Positions 1-7,409 of a stretch of 44,246 nucleotides of DNA are shown here, one piece after another. Numbering within the stretch: the first letter of the stretch is position 1; the number at the start of each line of letters is the position of its first letter. Where the stretch lies: assembly GCA_024277115.1 (NCBI GenBank), contig JAJRVW010000083.1:1-44246 (forward strand), in the 5' to 3' direction. The DNA comes from Calditrichota bacterium (GTDB taxonomy: Bacteria; Calditrichota; Calditrichia; Calditrichales; J004). The translations under genes were made by a program, and so were the position numbers. Below the pieces are notes generated by a model. The model saw nothing but the letters and a program-made list of their open reading frames with translations, did no database searches and was not told the DNA's origin.

Positions 1-24
1 AAAGCGGTTAAAAAGAGCGCGTAA
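1..24 (+). CDS. C-terminal tail of a gene upstream of rnfD (probably rnfC), partial
   Basis: The first 24 bases read as seven codons (KAVKKSA) and a TAA stop in frame 1. A lysine- and alanine-rich tail directly before rnfD fits the end of RnfC, which precedes rnfD in the common rnfC-D-G-E-A and rnfB-C-D-G-E-A orders. Too little is visible to identify the family; the assignment rests on position only. Confidence 0.35.
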   Translation, partial: KAVKKSA

Positions 25-45
25 GAAAAAGTGGGAATAATTCAA

Positions 46-77
46 GATTTAATGATTTAATGATTTAATGATTTAAT
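46..77. repeat. Perfect tandem octamer repeat, four copies of GATTTAAT
   Basis: Four head-to-tail perfect copies of the 8-base unit GATTTAAT lie between the stop at 24 and the rnfD start at 137. A fifth partial unit (G) follows. The array is intergenic, so copy-number change would alter spacing inside the rnf transcript rather than a reading frame. Confidence 0.9.
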
Positions 78-136
78 GAAAAAATATAAGTGAAATTAAA
101 CTTTAGACACAACAAACAAAAGAAACCTTTAGGTAA

Positions 137-1147
137 ATGAAGACAGCGCCAAAACTTCTACTTACATCATCGCCCTTCTTAAAACAACAGGAAGACACGC
201 CGGCAGTAATGCGCCAGGTGATTTACAGCTTAATCCCTGCCCTGATTGCTGCAATCTACTTTTTTGGGATTAGCGCATTGCTGGTCATTTTTATCACCAC
301 TTTGGCAACGGTTGGCACAGAGAGGGTCTTTAATATTTCCACAAAGCAAAAGACCAACTCTTTAAAAGATTATTCCGCTTTATTGACCGGCCTATTGCTG
401 GCCATGACACTGCCTCCGGGCTTCCCATTATGGATGGCTTTTTTAGGTGGTGTAATTGCCATTGTTTTAGGCAAGCTTATTTTTGGAGGGATTGGCTCAA
501 ATATTTTTAACCCGGCTTTAGTTGGGCGCGCCTTTTTGCAATCCTCTTTTCCGGTAGCCATTACAACCTGGTCGCCGTTTTCGGATTTTAGCGGTTTCTT
601 AGAAATACGCGGCTATACCTTTACTATCCCTTTTGTAAAGGCTGGCACAGACGCAACAACGGCAGCAACACCTTTGGCGCATTTTAAATTTGATGGCATT
701 ACAACCGATACGGCCAATATCTTTTTTGGCTCCTCTGCCGGTTCCCTTGGCGAAACGATGGCTTTTTTGATTTTACTTGCGGGGATTTATTTAACTGTAC
801 GCAATTATATTAACTGGCGTATCCCGGCCGGTGTTTTCATTGCCGTGATACTTTTTGCCTCCGGCTTGCAATTAATTGATGCCGATAAATTTGCACCGCC
901 TATGTTTCATTTATTTTCCGGTGGACTAATGCTTGGGGCCATCTTTATGGCGACCGATCCGGTGTCTTCGCCCATAACACATAAAGGTTGCTGGATTTTC
1001 GGGTTGGGAGTAGGGTTTCTTGTTGTTTTGATCCGTACTTTTGGCGGCCTGCCCGAAGGTGTAATGTATGCTATTTTATTGATGAACGCGGTAACACCGT
1101 TGATAAACCGTGTTACACAACCAAGGATTTATGGCGAAGTTAAATAA
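137..1147 (+). CDS. rnfD: RnfD, membrane subunit of the Rnf electron transport complex
   Basis: RnfD is a polytopic inner-membrane subunit that carries covalently bound FMN and takes part in ion-coupled electron transfer between ferredoxin and NAD. The 336-residue length fits RnfD better than the longer NqrB. Many hydrophobic helices are visible. The conserved 'NPALVGRAF' segment lies near residues 125-133. The flavinylation motif appears as 'TTAATPLA', with Thr178 the likely FMN-linked residue. The start has an AGG five bases upstream. It is the first complete gene of a same-strand block rnfD-rnfG-rnfE-rnfA plus a small NqrM-like gene; rnfB must lie elsewhere, probably upstream as in Bacteroidota. 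Confidence 0.95.
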   Translation: MKTAPKLLLTSSPFLKQQEDTPAVMRQVIYSLIPALIAAIYFFGISALLVIFITTLATVGTERVFNISTKQKTNSLKDYSALLTGLLLAMTLPPGFPLWMAFLGGVIAIVLGKLIFGGIGSNIFNPALVGRAFLQSSFPVAITTWSPFSDFSGFLEIRGYTFTIPFVKAGTDATTAATPLAHFKFDGITTDTANIFFGSSAGSLGETMAFLILLAGIYLTVRNYINWRIPAGVFIAVILFASGLQLIDADKFAPPMFHLFSGGLMLGAIFMATDPVSSPITHKGCWIFGLGVGFLVVLIRTFGGLPEGVMYAILLMNAVTPLINRVTQPRIYGEVK

Positions 1148-1159
1148 TTGACCGCAGGA

Positions 1160-1330
1160 AAGAAGATTCTCTCGTTCTGAAGCTCCGGATTCGGAGCGCA
1201 ATTGGATTGAAACTTTATTTCAGATAATTACACTAAGAATAATACAAACTGGAAAACACAGTTTCCTGGCAAAAGCGTTCACAAACAGAGTTTATGAACG
1301 AGGATAAAGGCAATAAACGCAATACATTTA
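1160..1330. repeat. Dispersed hairpin repeat cluster between rnfD and rnfG
   Basis: The 207-base gap holds no gene. It contains the imperfect hairpin at 1276-1300 (GTTCAcAAAC, AGA loop, GTTTaTGAAC) and, to its left, two further segments of the same repeat family: 'GAGCGCAATTGGATTGAAAC' near 1194 and 'ACTGGAAAACACAGTTTCC' near 1247. The same kinds of module recur at 15300-15680, 22359-22400 and 24798-24830. Confidence 0.7.
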
Positions 1331-1354
1331 AAATATCAAGCAAGGGATTTTAAA

Positions 1355-2047
1355 TTGTCAAAAAAAACAGAAACAAAAACTGAAGAAACGGAAGAGCAGG
1401 TAAGTGGCGGTAAGATGCTTTTTTCTATGGGCACCATAGGCATAATTGCGGGCGTACTGATTGTATTTACTTTTACATTTACTATGCCTTATATCAAAGC
1501 CAATGAAGCTGCTTTTTTAGAGGAATCTATTTTTGACGTAGTGCCGGGCGCTTATACAAAAAAAGTAGTGACCCTTGATGAAAACAATACGATCATCCCG
1601 GTAACCAATCCTGACGAGGTAGCATTTAAGCTTTATTCCTGTTACGACAAGCAGGATTCTTTGGTGGGCATTGCCATTGAGGCAAGAGAGCAAGGCTTTC
1701 AGGATGTGATCAAAATTATTTACGGCTATTCCCCGGAAAAGCAAGCCGTGGTAGGTATGAAGGTTTTACAAAGCACAGAAACGCCCGGCCTTGGCGATAA
1801 GATCGAAACCGATAAAGATTTTCAGGAGAATTTTAAACATTTGGATGTAAGCCTGAATGAAGATAAATCGGCCTTAAAGGAATTGATTGTGCTTGTTAAA
1901 AATGGCAAGAAAACAAAAAAAAGCCAGATCAGCGCAATAACCGGCGCCACAATCTCATCAAAAGCTATTACAAAAATGATGAGCCGGAGTACAGCTTTAA
2001 ATGTACCGGTTATTTATAAAAATTTGGATATTTTGAAAAAAAAGTAA
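1355..2047 (+). CDS. rnfG: RnfG, FMN-binding subunit of the Rnf complex
   Basis: RnfG is a single-pass membrane protein whose periplasmic domain carries FMN on a threonine. The 230-residue product has a charged N-terminal stretch (1-20), one membrane helix (about 23-46), the conserved 'ETPGLGDK' loop at 142-149 and the flavinylation motif 'TGATIS' with Thr199 as the expected FMN attachment site. The start is TTG at 1355; AAGGG lies about ten bases before it and the reading matches the usual RnfG start before a lysine-rich leader. A gap of about 200 bases full of repeats separates it from rnfD, which is unusual for a tightly packed rnf operon. Confidence 0.94.
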   Translation: MSKKTETKTEETEEQVSGGKMLFSMGTIGIIAGVLIVFTFTFTMPYIKANEAAFLEESIFDVVPGAYTKKVVTLDENNTIIPVTNPDEVAFKLYSCYDKQDSLVGIAIEAREQGFQDVIKIIYGYSPEKQAVVGMKVLQSTETPGLGDKIETDKDFQENFKHLDVSLNEDKSALKELIVLVKNGKKTKKSQISAITGATISSKAITKMMSRSTALNVPVIYKNLDILKKK

Positions 2048-2163
2048 ACAAGAGGAAGCAACACAACTATTTGGCGCAGTTACACTGTGAAAAGAAGTAT
2101 AGGTTTTTTTTTCACTGTTGCACTCAAAATGGCAAAAGATAAAAGACACTGGAGTAAAAAGAA

Positions 2164-2811
2164 ATGCCCGAAACAAAAAATACAACACCTGAAAATATGG
2201 AAATATTTTTAAAAGGTGTATGGAAAGACAACCCGGTTTTTGTAATGCTGCTGGGTATGTGCCCGGTTCTTGCCGTTACAAATTCGGTGATCAATGCCAT
2301 CGTGATGGGCGTGGCAACAACGGCAGTGTTAATACTTTCCAATTTTCTGGTTTCGAGCCTGCGTAATTTTATCCCAAAACAGGTACGGATTGCGACGTAT
2401 ATTTTAATTATCGCCACTTTTGTGACCGTTGCGGACTATGCCATAAAAGCAGTTAGTCTGGAAGTACACAAAAGTCTGGGGGCTTTTATTTCTTTAATTG
2501 TTGTAAACTGTATTATTTTAGGTCGTGCCGAGTCCTTTGCATCTAAGAATAGTGTCGGTAAATCTGTGCTGGATGCTCTGGGGATGGGCGCCGGCTTTAC
2601 CATCGCTGTTTTGGCCCTGGGCATTGTGCGCGAAGTTCTGGGCAATGGTACATTTTTAGGATATTCACTATTTGGCGAGCATTTTCAACCGCTCGTAATA
2701 ATGATCTTGCCTGGAGGAGCCTTTTTTGTTTTGGGTGCATATCTGCTCTTTTTTAACTGGTTGAAAGAGCGAAAAGAAAAACAAGCATCAATCGAGACAA
2801 GTGCCATATAA
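2164..2811 (+). CDS. rnfE: RnfE, integral membrane subunit of the Rnf complex
   Basis: RnfE is a polytopic membrane protein that pairs with RnfA; in the homologous NQR complex the equivalents NqrD and NqrE share a membrane-buried iron centre. The N-terminal 'NPVFVMLLGMCPVLAVTNS' stretch contains the conserved cysteine of the first half-helix, and 'VVNCIILGRAE' contains the second. The length (215 aa) is typical. GGAG at 2152 sits eight bases before the ATG. The C-terminal 15 residues are charged and probably cytoplasmic. Confidence 0.95.
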   Translation: MPETKNTTPENMEIFLKGVWKDNPVFVMLLGMCPVLAVTNSVINAIVMGVATTAVLILSNFLVSSLRNFIPKQVRIATYILIIATFVTVADYAIKAVSLEVHKSLGAFISLIVVNCIILGRAESFASKNSVGKSVLDALGMGAGFTIAVLALGIVREVLGNGTFLGYSLFGEHFQPLVIMILPGGAFFVLGAYLLFFNWLKERKEKQASIETSAI

Positions 2812-2855
2812 TTAACTAATTGATCTTTTATCACTAATAATAAATAGTAAAGAAA

Positions 2856-3440
2856 ATGGTTACCGAACAATACTGGTTTATATTTTTAAACGCTGCGCTA
2901 ATTAATAACTTCGTACTTAGTTCCTTTTTAGGAATATGTCCTTTTCTCGGTGTTTCAGGAAAAGTTGAAACGGCCACACGCATGGGGGCGGCTGTAGCAT
3001 TTGTGATGTTTATTGCATCATTGGCAGCTTACGGCATACACAATCTTTTAATTTTGATCGATGCCCAGTTTTTACAACTTATTTCATACATCGTGGTGAT
3101 TGCGTCTACGGTTCAACTGGTAGAAATGATCATTAAAAAATTTAGCCCTGCCTTGTTTAAAGCGCTTGGGATATTTTTACCACTTATTACAACAAATTGC
3201 GCTATTTTAGGCCTGGCGCTTTTTCAGACCAACCGCAGTTATGATTTCTTTCAATCTATTTCATTTGCATTGGGTGCGGGACTTGGTTTTACCATCGCCT
3301 TAGTTATTATGGCCGGGATTCGGGAAGAACTGCAACTTTCTCAGGTTCCAAATGTTGTAAAAGGGGCGGCACTAACTTTGATGGTTGCCGGGATTTTATC
3401 AATGGCCTTTATGGGCTTTGCAGGTTTAGGAGGAAACTAA
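2856..3440 (+). CDS. rnfA: RnfA, integral membrane subunit of the Rnf complex
   Basis: RnfA is a six-helix membrane protein homologous to RnfE, inserted in inverted topology, and the two together hold the iron site in the membrane. The 194-residue product shows the signature 'NNFVLSSFLGICPFLGVS' near the N-terminus and 'LPLITTNCAILGLAL' mid-protein, each with its conserved cysteine. Its stop overlaps the start of the next small gene by one base (TAATG), a sign of translational coupling. No rnfB follows. Confidence 0.95.
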   Translation: MVTEQYWFIFLNAALINNFVLSSFLGICPFLGVSGKVETATRMGAAVAFVMFIASLAAYGIHNLLILIDAQFLQLISYIVVIASTVQLVEMIIKKFSPALFKALGIFLPLITTNCAILGLALFQTNRSYDFFQSISFALGAGLGFTIALVIMAGIREELQLSQVPNVVKGAALTLMVAGILSMAFMGFAGLGGN

Positions 3441-3616
3441 TGTTATTTCAGATGATTAAAGCAGCGCTGATTATAGCTTTTCTTATGGTTGGCTGGGTGA
3501 GCTTACAATATATTGTCCGTAAAAAGAAAAAACTTACTGTGGATTGCGATTTACTGGAAGATAAAAAAGGTTGCCTGGGTTGCACTGGGAATAGTTGTAG
3601 CCATAAGCACGGTTAA
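3440..3616 (+). CDS. Small membrane-anchored four-cysteine protein, NqrM-like maturation factor
   Basis: This 58-residue protein starts in the TAATG overlap with rnfA. GGAGG at 3429-3433 gives it a strong ribosome binding site. It has one N-terminal membrane helix (about 7-25, ending in 'YIVRKKKK') and a soluble tail with four cysteines: Cys36, then Cys45 and Cys48 in 'GCLGC', and Cys53 in 'NSCSHKHG'. This architecture matches NqrM (DUF539), a small anchored four-Cys protein needed for iron delivery to the NqrD/NqrE membrane site. Since RnfE and RnfA are the homologues of NqrD and NqrE, an equivalent role for Rnf is a reasonable inference. The family match is by architecture, not by alignment. 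Confidence 0.75.
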   Translation: MLFQMIKAALIIAFLMVGWVSLQYIVRKKKKLTVDCDLLEDKKGCLGCTGNSCSHKHG

Positions 3617-3676
3617 GTTTTATCATTTTTCTGATGTCACTCAATTAGAACCCTTCTCTCCACAGCCATACGCCCC

Positions 3677-3716
3677 ATCCCTGATTCTCAGGTTGTAAAT
3701 CCCTATAATCAGGGAT
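3677..3716. repeat. Inverted repeat downstream of the rnf operon
   Basis: A perfect 10-bp inverted pair, ATCCCTGATT at 3677-3686 and AATCAGGGAT at 3707-3716, encloses a 20-base loop; a smaller hairpin CCTGA-TTC-TCAGG sits inside. No T-run follows on the plus strand, so it is not a classical intrinsic terminator for rnf, but it may stabilise or end the mRNA. Confidence 0.6.
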
Positions 3717-3789
3717 AAAAAGAAAACAAGCGTTTAGAGAAAGATTTTCTTTTTTCACCACCATCAAAATAATCATAGCATACAAAAAA

Positions 3790-4254
3790 ATGGATTACAG
3801 CTTAACAATCTTTCGACAAACACGCCAAAATATTTTTGATTTAACCCGCCAACTTAATGACAATCAATTGCTTAAAATTCCACAAAACCATCGTAACAAT
3901 ATTTTATGGAATATGGGGCATGTAGTCACAATACAACAACTCCTCGTTTATCGTTCCATTGGATTGGATACAAACGTGCCGGAAGATTTTATTAAAAATT
4001 TTAAAAAAGATAGTAGCCCGCAAAACTGGGAGTCCCCACCGGATATACAGGAAGTTAGAAATGCACTAATTGATACCTCCAAAAAGTTTTTATCCGATTT
4101 TAAAAATGGCCTGTTCGAGAATACAATCTTGCAAATGAAATTTAAAATGATATTTGGCGTAACTGTTACAACTTCCAGCGAGGCCATATTATTTAACAAC
4201 ACACACGAAGCAATGCATCTTGGAATTATTATGTCCATAATTAAACAAATCTGA
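3790..4254 (+). CDS. DinB-like four-helix metal-binding protein
   Basis: The 154-residue protein fits the DinB/YfiT-like superfamily, metal-binding four-helix bundles often acting as thiol-dependent transferases. The three expected metal-ligand histidines are visible: His44 in 'WNMGHVV', and His139 and His143 in the 'HEAMH' motif near the C-terminus. The substrate cannot be inferred. It stands alone, 173 bases after the small rnf-linked gene and 164 bases before the response regulator, so it is probably a separate transcription unit. Confidence 0.75.
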   Translation: MDYSLTIFRQTRQNIFDLTRQLNDNQLLKIPQNHRNNILWNMGHVVTIQQLLVYRSIGLDTNVPEDFIKNFKKDSSPQNWESPPDIQEVRNALIDTSKKFLSDFKNGLFENTILQMKFKMIFGVTVTTSSEAILFNNTHEAMHLGIIMSIIKQI

Positions 4255-4418
4255 TTTAGCCTTTCTATGATTTTACCAGCCACAAGATAGCCCACGAAAA
4301 AGAACCATACCGCAATCAATTTCATTGATCATCAATCAACCAATAAAACAATCTAAGTAATTTTGTTTTTAACGTTACCGATAACAAATAAAAATTAAAA
4401 TACTTAAAGGACCTCCCC

Positions 4419-4916
4419 ATGATTGATGCACCTTGCCCTGTTGATTTTGATAAATCTCTTGTTTTAATTGCAGACGACAACCCAGTAACATTAAAGCTTT
4501 TAACAACCTTCCTTAAAAAAGAGGGCCTGAGGTATATAACCTGTGATAATGGCAATGATGCGCTTAGGCTTGCCAAAGAAAAATTGCCCGACCTAATTTT
4601 ACTGGATATTATGATGCCCGGTACAGATGGTTATGAAACTTGCAGGCTGCTAAAAAAGGAGGTGAGTACCCTGGAAATTCCGGTCATCTTTTTAACAGCC
4701 AAAGCCGATTCGTTTGATAAAATAAAAGGTTTTGAAGCCGGGGCGGTGGATTATATTACAAAACCGTTTGAAAATTTAGAGGTAATTCTGCGGATTAAAA
4801 CCCAGTTAAAATTAAAAAAAGCGATGGATAAGTTGAATGAGTACGTCCATTGGTTGGAACAAGTTATGAACAAAGAGACGGAGAAAAAAAAAGAACTTTG
4901 CGAAGAAGCCGTATAA
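4419..4916 (+). CDS. Response regulator, receiver domain plus short coiled tail
   Basis: Residues 14-130 form a CheY-like receiver: acidic pair Asp19/Asp20, phospho-acceptor Asp63 in 'LILLDIMMPG', the Thr of 'VIFLTAK', and Lys of 'YITKPF'. The last 35 residues are a charged helix ('KKAMDKLNEYVHWLEQVMNK'), like the linker that normally leads to a kinase or cyclase domain, but the gene ends there. AAAGGA precedes the ATG by about nine bases. No kinase is adjacent, so the partner is unknown. Its stop lies three bases from the stop of the convergent PHP gene. Confidence 0.9.
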   Translation: MIDAPCPVDFDKSLVLIADDNPVTLKLLTTFLKKEGLRYITCDNGNDALRLAKEKLPDLILLDIMMPGTDGYETCRLLKKEVSTLEIPVIFLTAKADSFDKIKGFEAGAVDYITKPFENLEVILRIKTQLKLKKAMDKLNEYVHWLEQVMNKETEKKKELCEEAV

Positions 4917-4919
4917 TTG

Positions 4920-5771
4920 TTAAGAAAGCGCCGCTTTTAAATCAAGAAAAACCTGATTTGGAACATTGAGGTTGCCACGGCCAATCCCCAGCTCAGTATC
5001 CGGTTTTATACTTCCATGAAAATCTGACCCGCCTGAAATAAGCAGATTACTTCTTTGTGCAGCATTAAGCAGATAATTTGTAAAATTTCGTGTATGTGAG
5101 GCATAGTATGCCTCTACACCGTCAAGACCTATTGATTTTAATTCTTTTAGAAATGCTTCGGTATCTTTGTATGTTTTCTGCTTCAGGCTTACAGGGTGTG
5201 CCAGGATCGCCAGTCCTTTTGCTTTATGGATTAGGTCTATGGCCGTCTGTAATTTCAATTTTTTTTTTGCCACATAGCCAGGCCGTCCCTTTGATAAAAA
5301 TTTATTGAAGGCTTCCCAAACACTGCTCACAACTTTTTTATCCATTAGCAATTTTGCAAGATGTGGCCGCCCGGCGCTTCCCTGACCTACGATAATATCC
5401 AGTTCGTCCTTTTTTACATCAATTCCATAATCTTGTAATTTTTGTATAATTGAGTAAGCCCTGCCCTGTCTGGCATTTCTTAATTCATCGAGGGTAGAGG
5501 TGAGTTCATCATTTTCAAGATTGAGGAAGAGCCCCAATAGATGTAAATGGGCGGTTCCTGGCAATTCGATATCAATACTAAACTCTACGCCGGGCACAAA
5601 TTCTACATTTAAATTACGCACATAATCTTGTGCAATCTTATTTGCACCAATCTCATCATGATCGGTGATGGCAATGGCTGTCAGTTTATAATCTTCTGCT
5701 TTTTGGATGAGCTCTTGCGGAGTTAGCGTGCCGTCTGAAAAGTTTGTATGTGTGTGAAGATCGACCGCCAT
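4920..5771 (-). CDS. PHP-domain phosphoesterase
   Basis: PHP-domain proteins of this size hydrolyse phosphoesters, for example 3',5'-nucleoside bisphosphates or RNA 5' ends (YciV/RNase AM group). Metal-site residues are clear: 'DLHTHTNFSDG' (His6, His8, Asp13), 'AITDHDE' (Asp37, His38), and 'LAHPV' and 'SGGSDFHG' further on. The 283-residue length is normal. The ATG lies in a TAATG overlap with the stop of the preceding 66-codon gene, so the two are co-translated. The precise substrate is not determinable. Confidence 0.88.
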   Translation of the reverse strand: MAVDLHTHTNFSDGTLTPQELIQKAEDYKLTAIAITDHDEIGANKIAQDYVRNLNVEFVPGVEFSIDIELPGTAHLHLLGLFLNLENDELTSTLDELRNARQGRAYSIIQKLQDYGIDVKKDELDIIVGQGSAGRPHLAKLLMDKKVVSSVWEAFNKFLSKGRPGYVAKKKLKLQTAIDLIHKAKGLAILAHPVSLKQKTYKDTEAFLKELKSIGLDGVEAYYASHTRNFTNYLLNAAQRSNLLISGGSDFHGSIKPDTELGIGRGNLNVPNQVFLDLKAALS

Positions 5772-5971
5772 TATAAATACCCTAAATCTTTCAATCGTTG
5801 ATTTACCTCATCCGAAATTGGAACATCCTGACTGTTCTTTTTACTTGTGTTCTTTTCTAAATAATCTTCCAAAACAAACTCGATGAGTTCATTAACGGTC
5901 TTAAAACTTGTCTGCGTAAGATGCTCTTTTAAACGTATTAATAAGGCATCATTTAAGAAATTATTATCCAC
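5771..5971 (-). CDS. Small ribbon-helix-helix-like protein coupled to the PHP gene
   Basis: This 66-residue protein has an N-terminal stretch with the spacing of a CopG/Arc-type ribbon-helix-helix ('LLIRLKEHLTQTSFKTVNEL' then 'IEFVLEDYLEK'), a polar linker, and the tail 'NQRLKDLGYL'. It resembles small bacterial and archaeal proteins that end in 'RLRDLGYL'; this is recollection of a pattern, not an alignment. Its stop overlaps the PHP gene's start by one base. DNA binding is possible, but the short first strand is weak, so the function is left open. Confidence 0.65.
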   Translation of the reverse strand: MDNNFLNDALLIRLKEHLTQTSFKTVNELIEFVLEDYLEKNTSKKNSQDVPISDEVNQRLKDLGYL

Positions 5972-6042
5972 AACCTGCTTGTTTTTTTATTTTTAAAGGA
6001 TTAATTCAGAAGATACAATCTATGAAATGAATGGTTTTTGAC

Positions 6043-6072
6043 AAAAAAAAAGGCGGACTAAATCCGCCTTTT
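6043..6072 (-). terminator. Intrinsic terminator after the exopolysaccharide precursor genes
   Basis: Read on the minus strand, AAAGGCGGA and TCCGCCTTT form a perfect 9-bp stem around a 5-base loop, followed by a run of about nine T. It lies 15 bases beyond the stop of the UDP-sugar dehydrogenase gene at 6088 and ends the block transcribed from the right. Confidence 0.92.
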
Positions 6073-6087
6073 AAGTGTTTATTTTAA

Positions 6088-7398
6088 TTAAGCTTTAACA
6101 ATCTTATCTCTGCCGTTTGTCACATCTTGCGTCGCATTACGGGTATCCACAATCAGCTTGGAATGTTCCACAATAAAATCCCATTCATAAACCGAGTGAT
6201 CAGTTGAGATTAGAACACAATCAAAGCTTGCAAGGTTTTCGGCTGTCAACTCAACACTTTTTTTCATAATATCATAATGGTGCATATTGGGCAGTTCCGG
6301 CACATGCGGATCGTTGTAATCTACTTCGGCCCCTTTGGCCAATAAAATCTCCATCAATTTAAAGGATGGTGATTCACGCGGGTCATCAATATCCTTTTTA
6401 TAAGCAGCGCCCAGCACTAATACCTTGGAACCTTTAAGGCTTTTTCCATGATCGTTGAGTGCATCCATCACTTTATTTATAACCCAGAAAGGCATGTTTG
6501 TATTTACTTCGCCGGCAAGTTCGATAAAACGTGTGTTCATTTCAAATTCGCGCGCTTTCCATGTAAGGTAAAATGGGTCAATTGGGATACAATGGCCACC
6601 AAGCCCAGGCCCTGGATAAAAGGCCATATAGCCAAACGGTTTGGTTTTCGCTGCGTTTATAACTTCCCAAACATCAATTCCCATTTTATCAAAAATCATT
6701 TTCATTTCATTTACAAGGGCAATGTTTACGCTACGGAAAATATTTTCCAGTAGTTTCGTTGCTTCCGCTGCCTGGCTGCTGGAAACAGGTACTGTGCTCA
6801 CAATAACCTGATTATACAATGCAGAAGCCAACTGACGCGCGTACTCCGTATTGGCACCAACAACTTTGGGAATGGTGTGTGTATTAAAATTTGGATTATT
6901 GGGATCTTCCCGTTCAGGTGAAAATGCAACCCAAAAATCGGTGTCGGCCTTTAGCCCCGATTCTTCCAAAATTGGTTTTAAGACTTCTTCCGTTGTTCCG
7001 GGATACGTTGAACTTTCCAATACGATAAGCTGGCCCTTACGAATATGTGGCGCCAGGTTTTTAGCTGTTCCAATTATATAGGACATATCCGGTTCACGAT
7101 GCTTTGTTAGCGGCGTTGGTACAGCAATCAAAATACAGTCGGCTTCTTTAATACGTGTAAAATCTGTAGTTGCCTCAAAAAGACCCGTATCCCTAACCGA
7201 TTTTACCCGATTCTCATCGATATGTTTTATGTACGATTTTCCATCATTTAACATGGTCACTTTGCGGTCATCAATATCAAAACCGATTGTCTTAATATCG
7301 CGTTCTACAAATTCCATTAATAAGGGTAATCCAACATAGCCAAGCCCCACAACCGCGATCGTAGCTTTTTTGTCATTTATGCTATTTAGTAATTCCAT
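6088..7398 (-). CDS. wbpA: UDP-N-acetylglucosamine 6-dehydrogenase type nucleotide-sugar dehydrogenase
   Basis: This 436-residue enzyme belongs to the UDP-glucose/GDP-mannose dehydrogenase family and oxidises C6 of a nucleotide sugar to a uronic acid using NAD. It has an N-terminal Rossmann motif ('VVGLGYVGLPL'), the 'ESSTYPGTTEEVL' segment typical of the WbpA branch that acts on UDP-GlcNAc, and the catalytic Cys270 in 'GLGGHCIPIDP'. It lies 11 bases downstream of ugd with AGAGG before its ATG, so the two are co-transcribed. The product would feed capsule or exopolysaccharide synthesis. UDP-ManNAc is an alternative substrate. Confidence 0.85.
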   Translation of the reverse strand: MELLNSINDKKATIAVVGLGYVGLPLLMEFVERDIKTIGFDIDDRKVTMLNDGKSYIKHIDENRVKSVRDTGLFEATTDFTRIKEADCILIAVPTPLTKHREPDMSYIIGTAKNLAPHIRKGQLIVLESSTYPGTTEEVLKPILEESGLKADTDFWVAFSPEREDPNNPNFNTHTIPKVVGANTEYARQLASALYNQVIVSTVPVSSSQAAEATKLLENIFRSVNIALVNEMKMIFDKMGIDVWEVINAAKTKPFGYMAFYPGPGLGGHCIPIDPFYLTWKAREFEMNTRFIELAGEVNTNMPFWVINKVMDALNDHGKSLKGSKVLVLGAAYKKDIDDPRESPSFKLMEILLAKGAEVDYNDPHVPELPNMHHYDIMKKSVELTAENLASFDCVLISTDHSVYEWDFIVEHSKLIVDTRNATQDVTNGRDKIVKA

Positions 7399-7409
7399 TT
7401 TTAACCTCT

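Noticed and set aside
137-3440. Na+-translocating NQR operon instead of Rnf
   Set aside because: The presence of an NqrM-like gene suggested NQR, but subunit lengths (336-aa D, 230-aa G), the RnfG-type motifs and the D-G-E-A order fit Rnf.
3513-3698. 61-codon plus-strand frame after rnfA
   Set aside because: It overlaps the better small gene at 3440-3616, which has a strong ribosome binding site and TAATG coupling; this frame has neither.
3948-4325. 125-codon minus-strand frame beginning with a hydrophobic stretch (MKLIAVWFFFVGYLVAGK)
   Set aside because: Most of it is antisense to the DinB-like gene, whose metal-site histidines are intact. The hydrophobic start may be a gene remnant in 4255-4325, but nothing supports a full protein.
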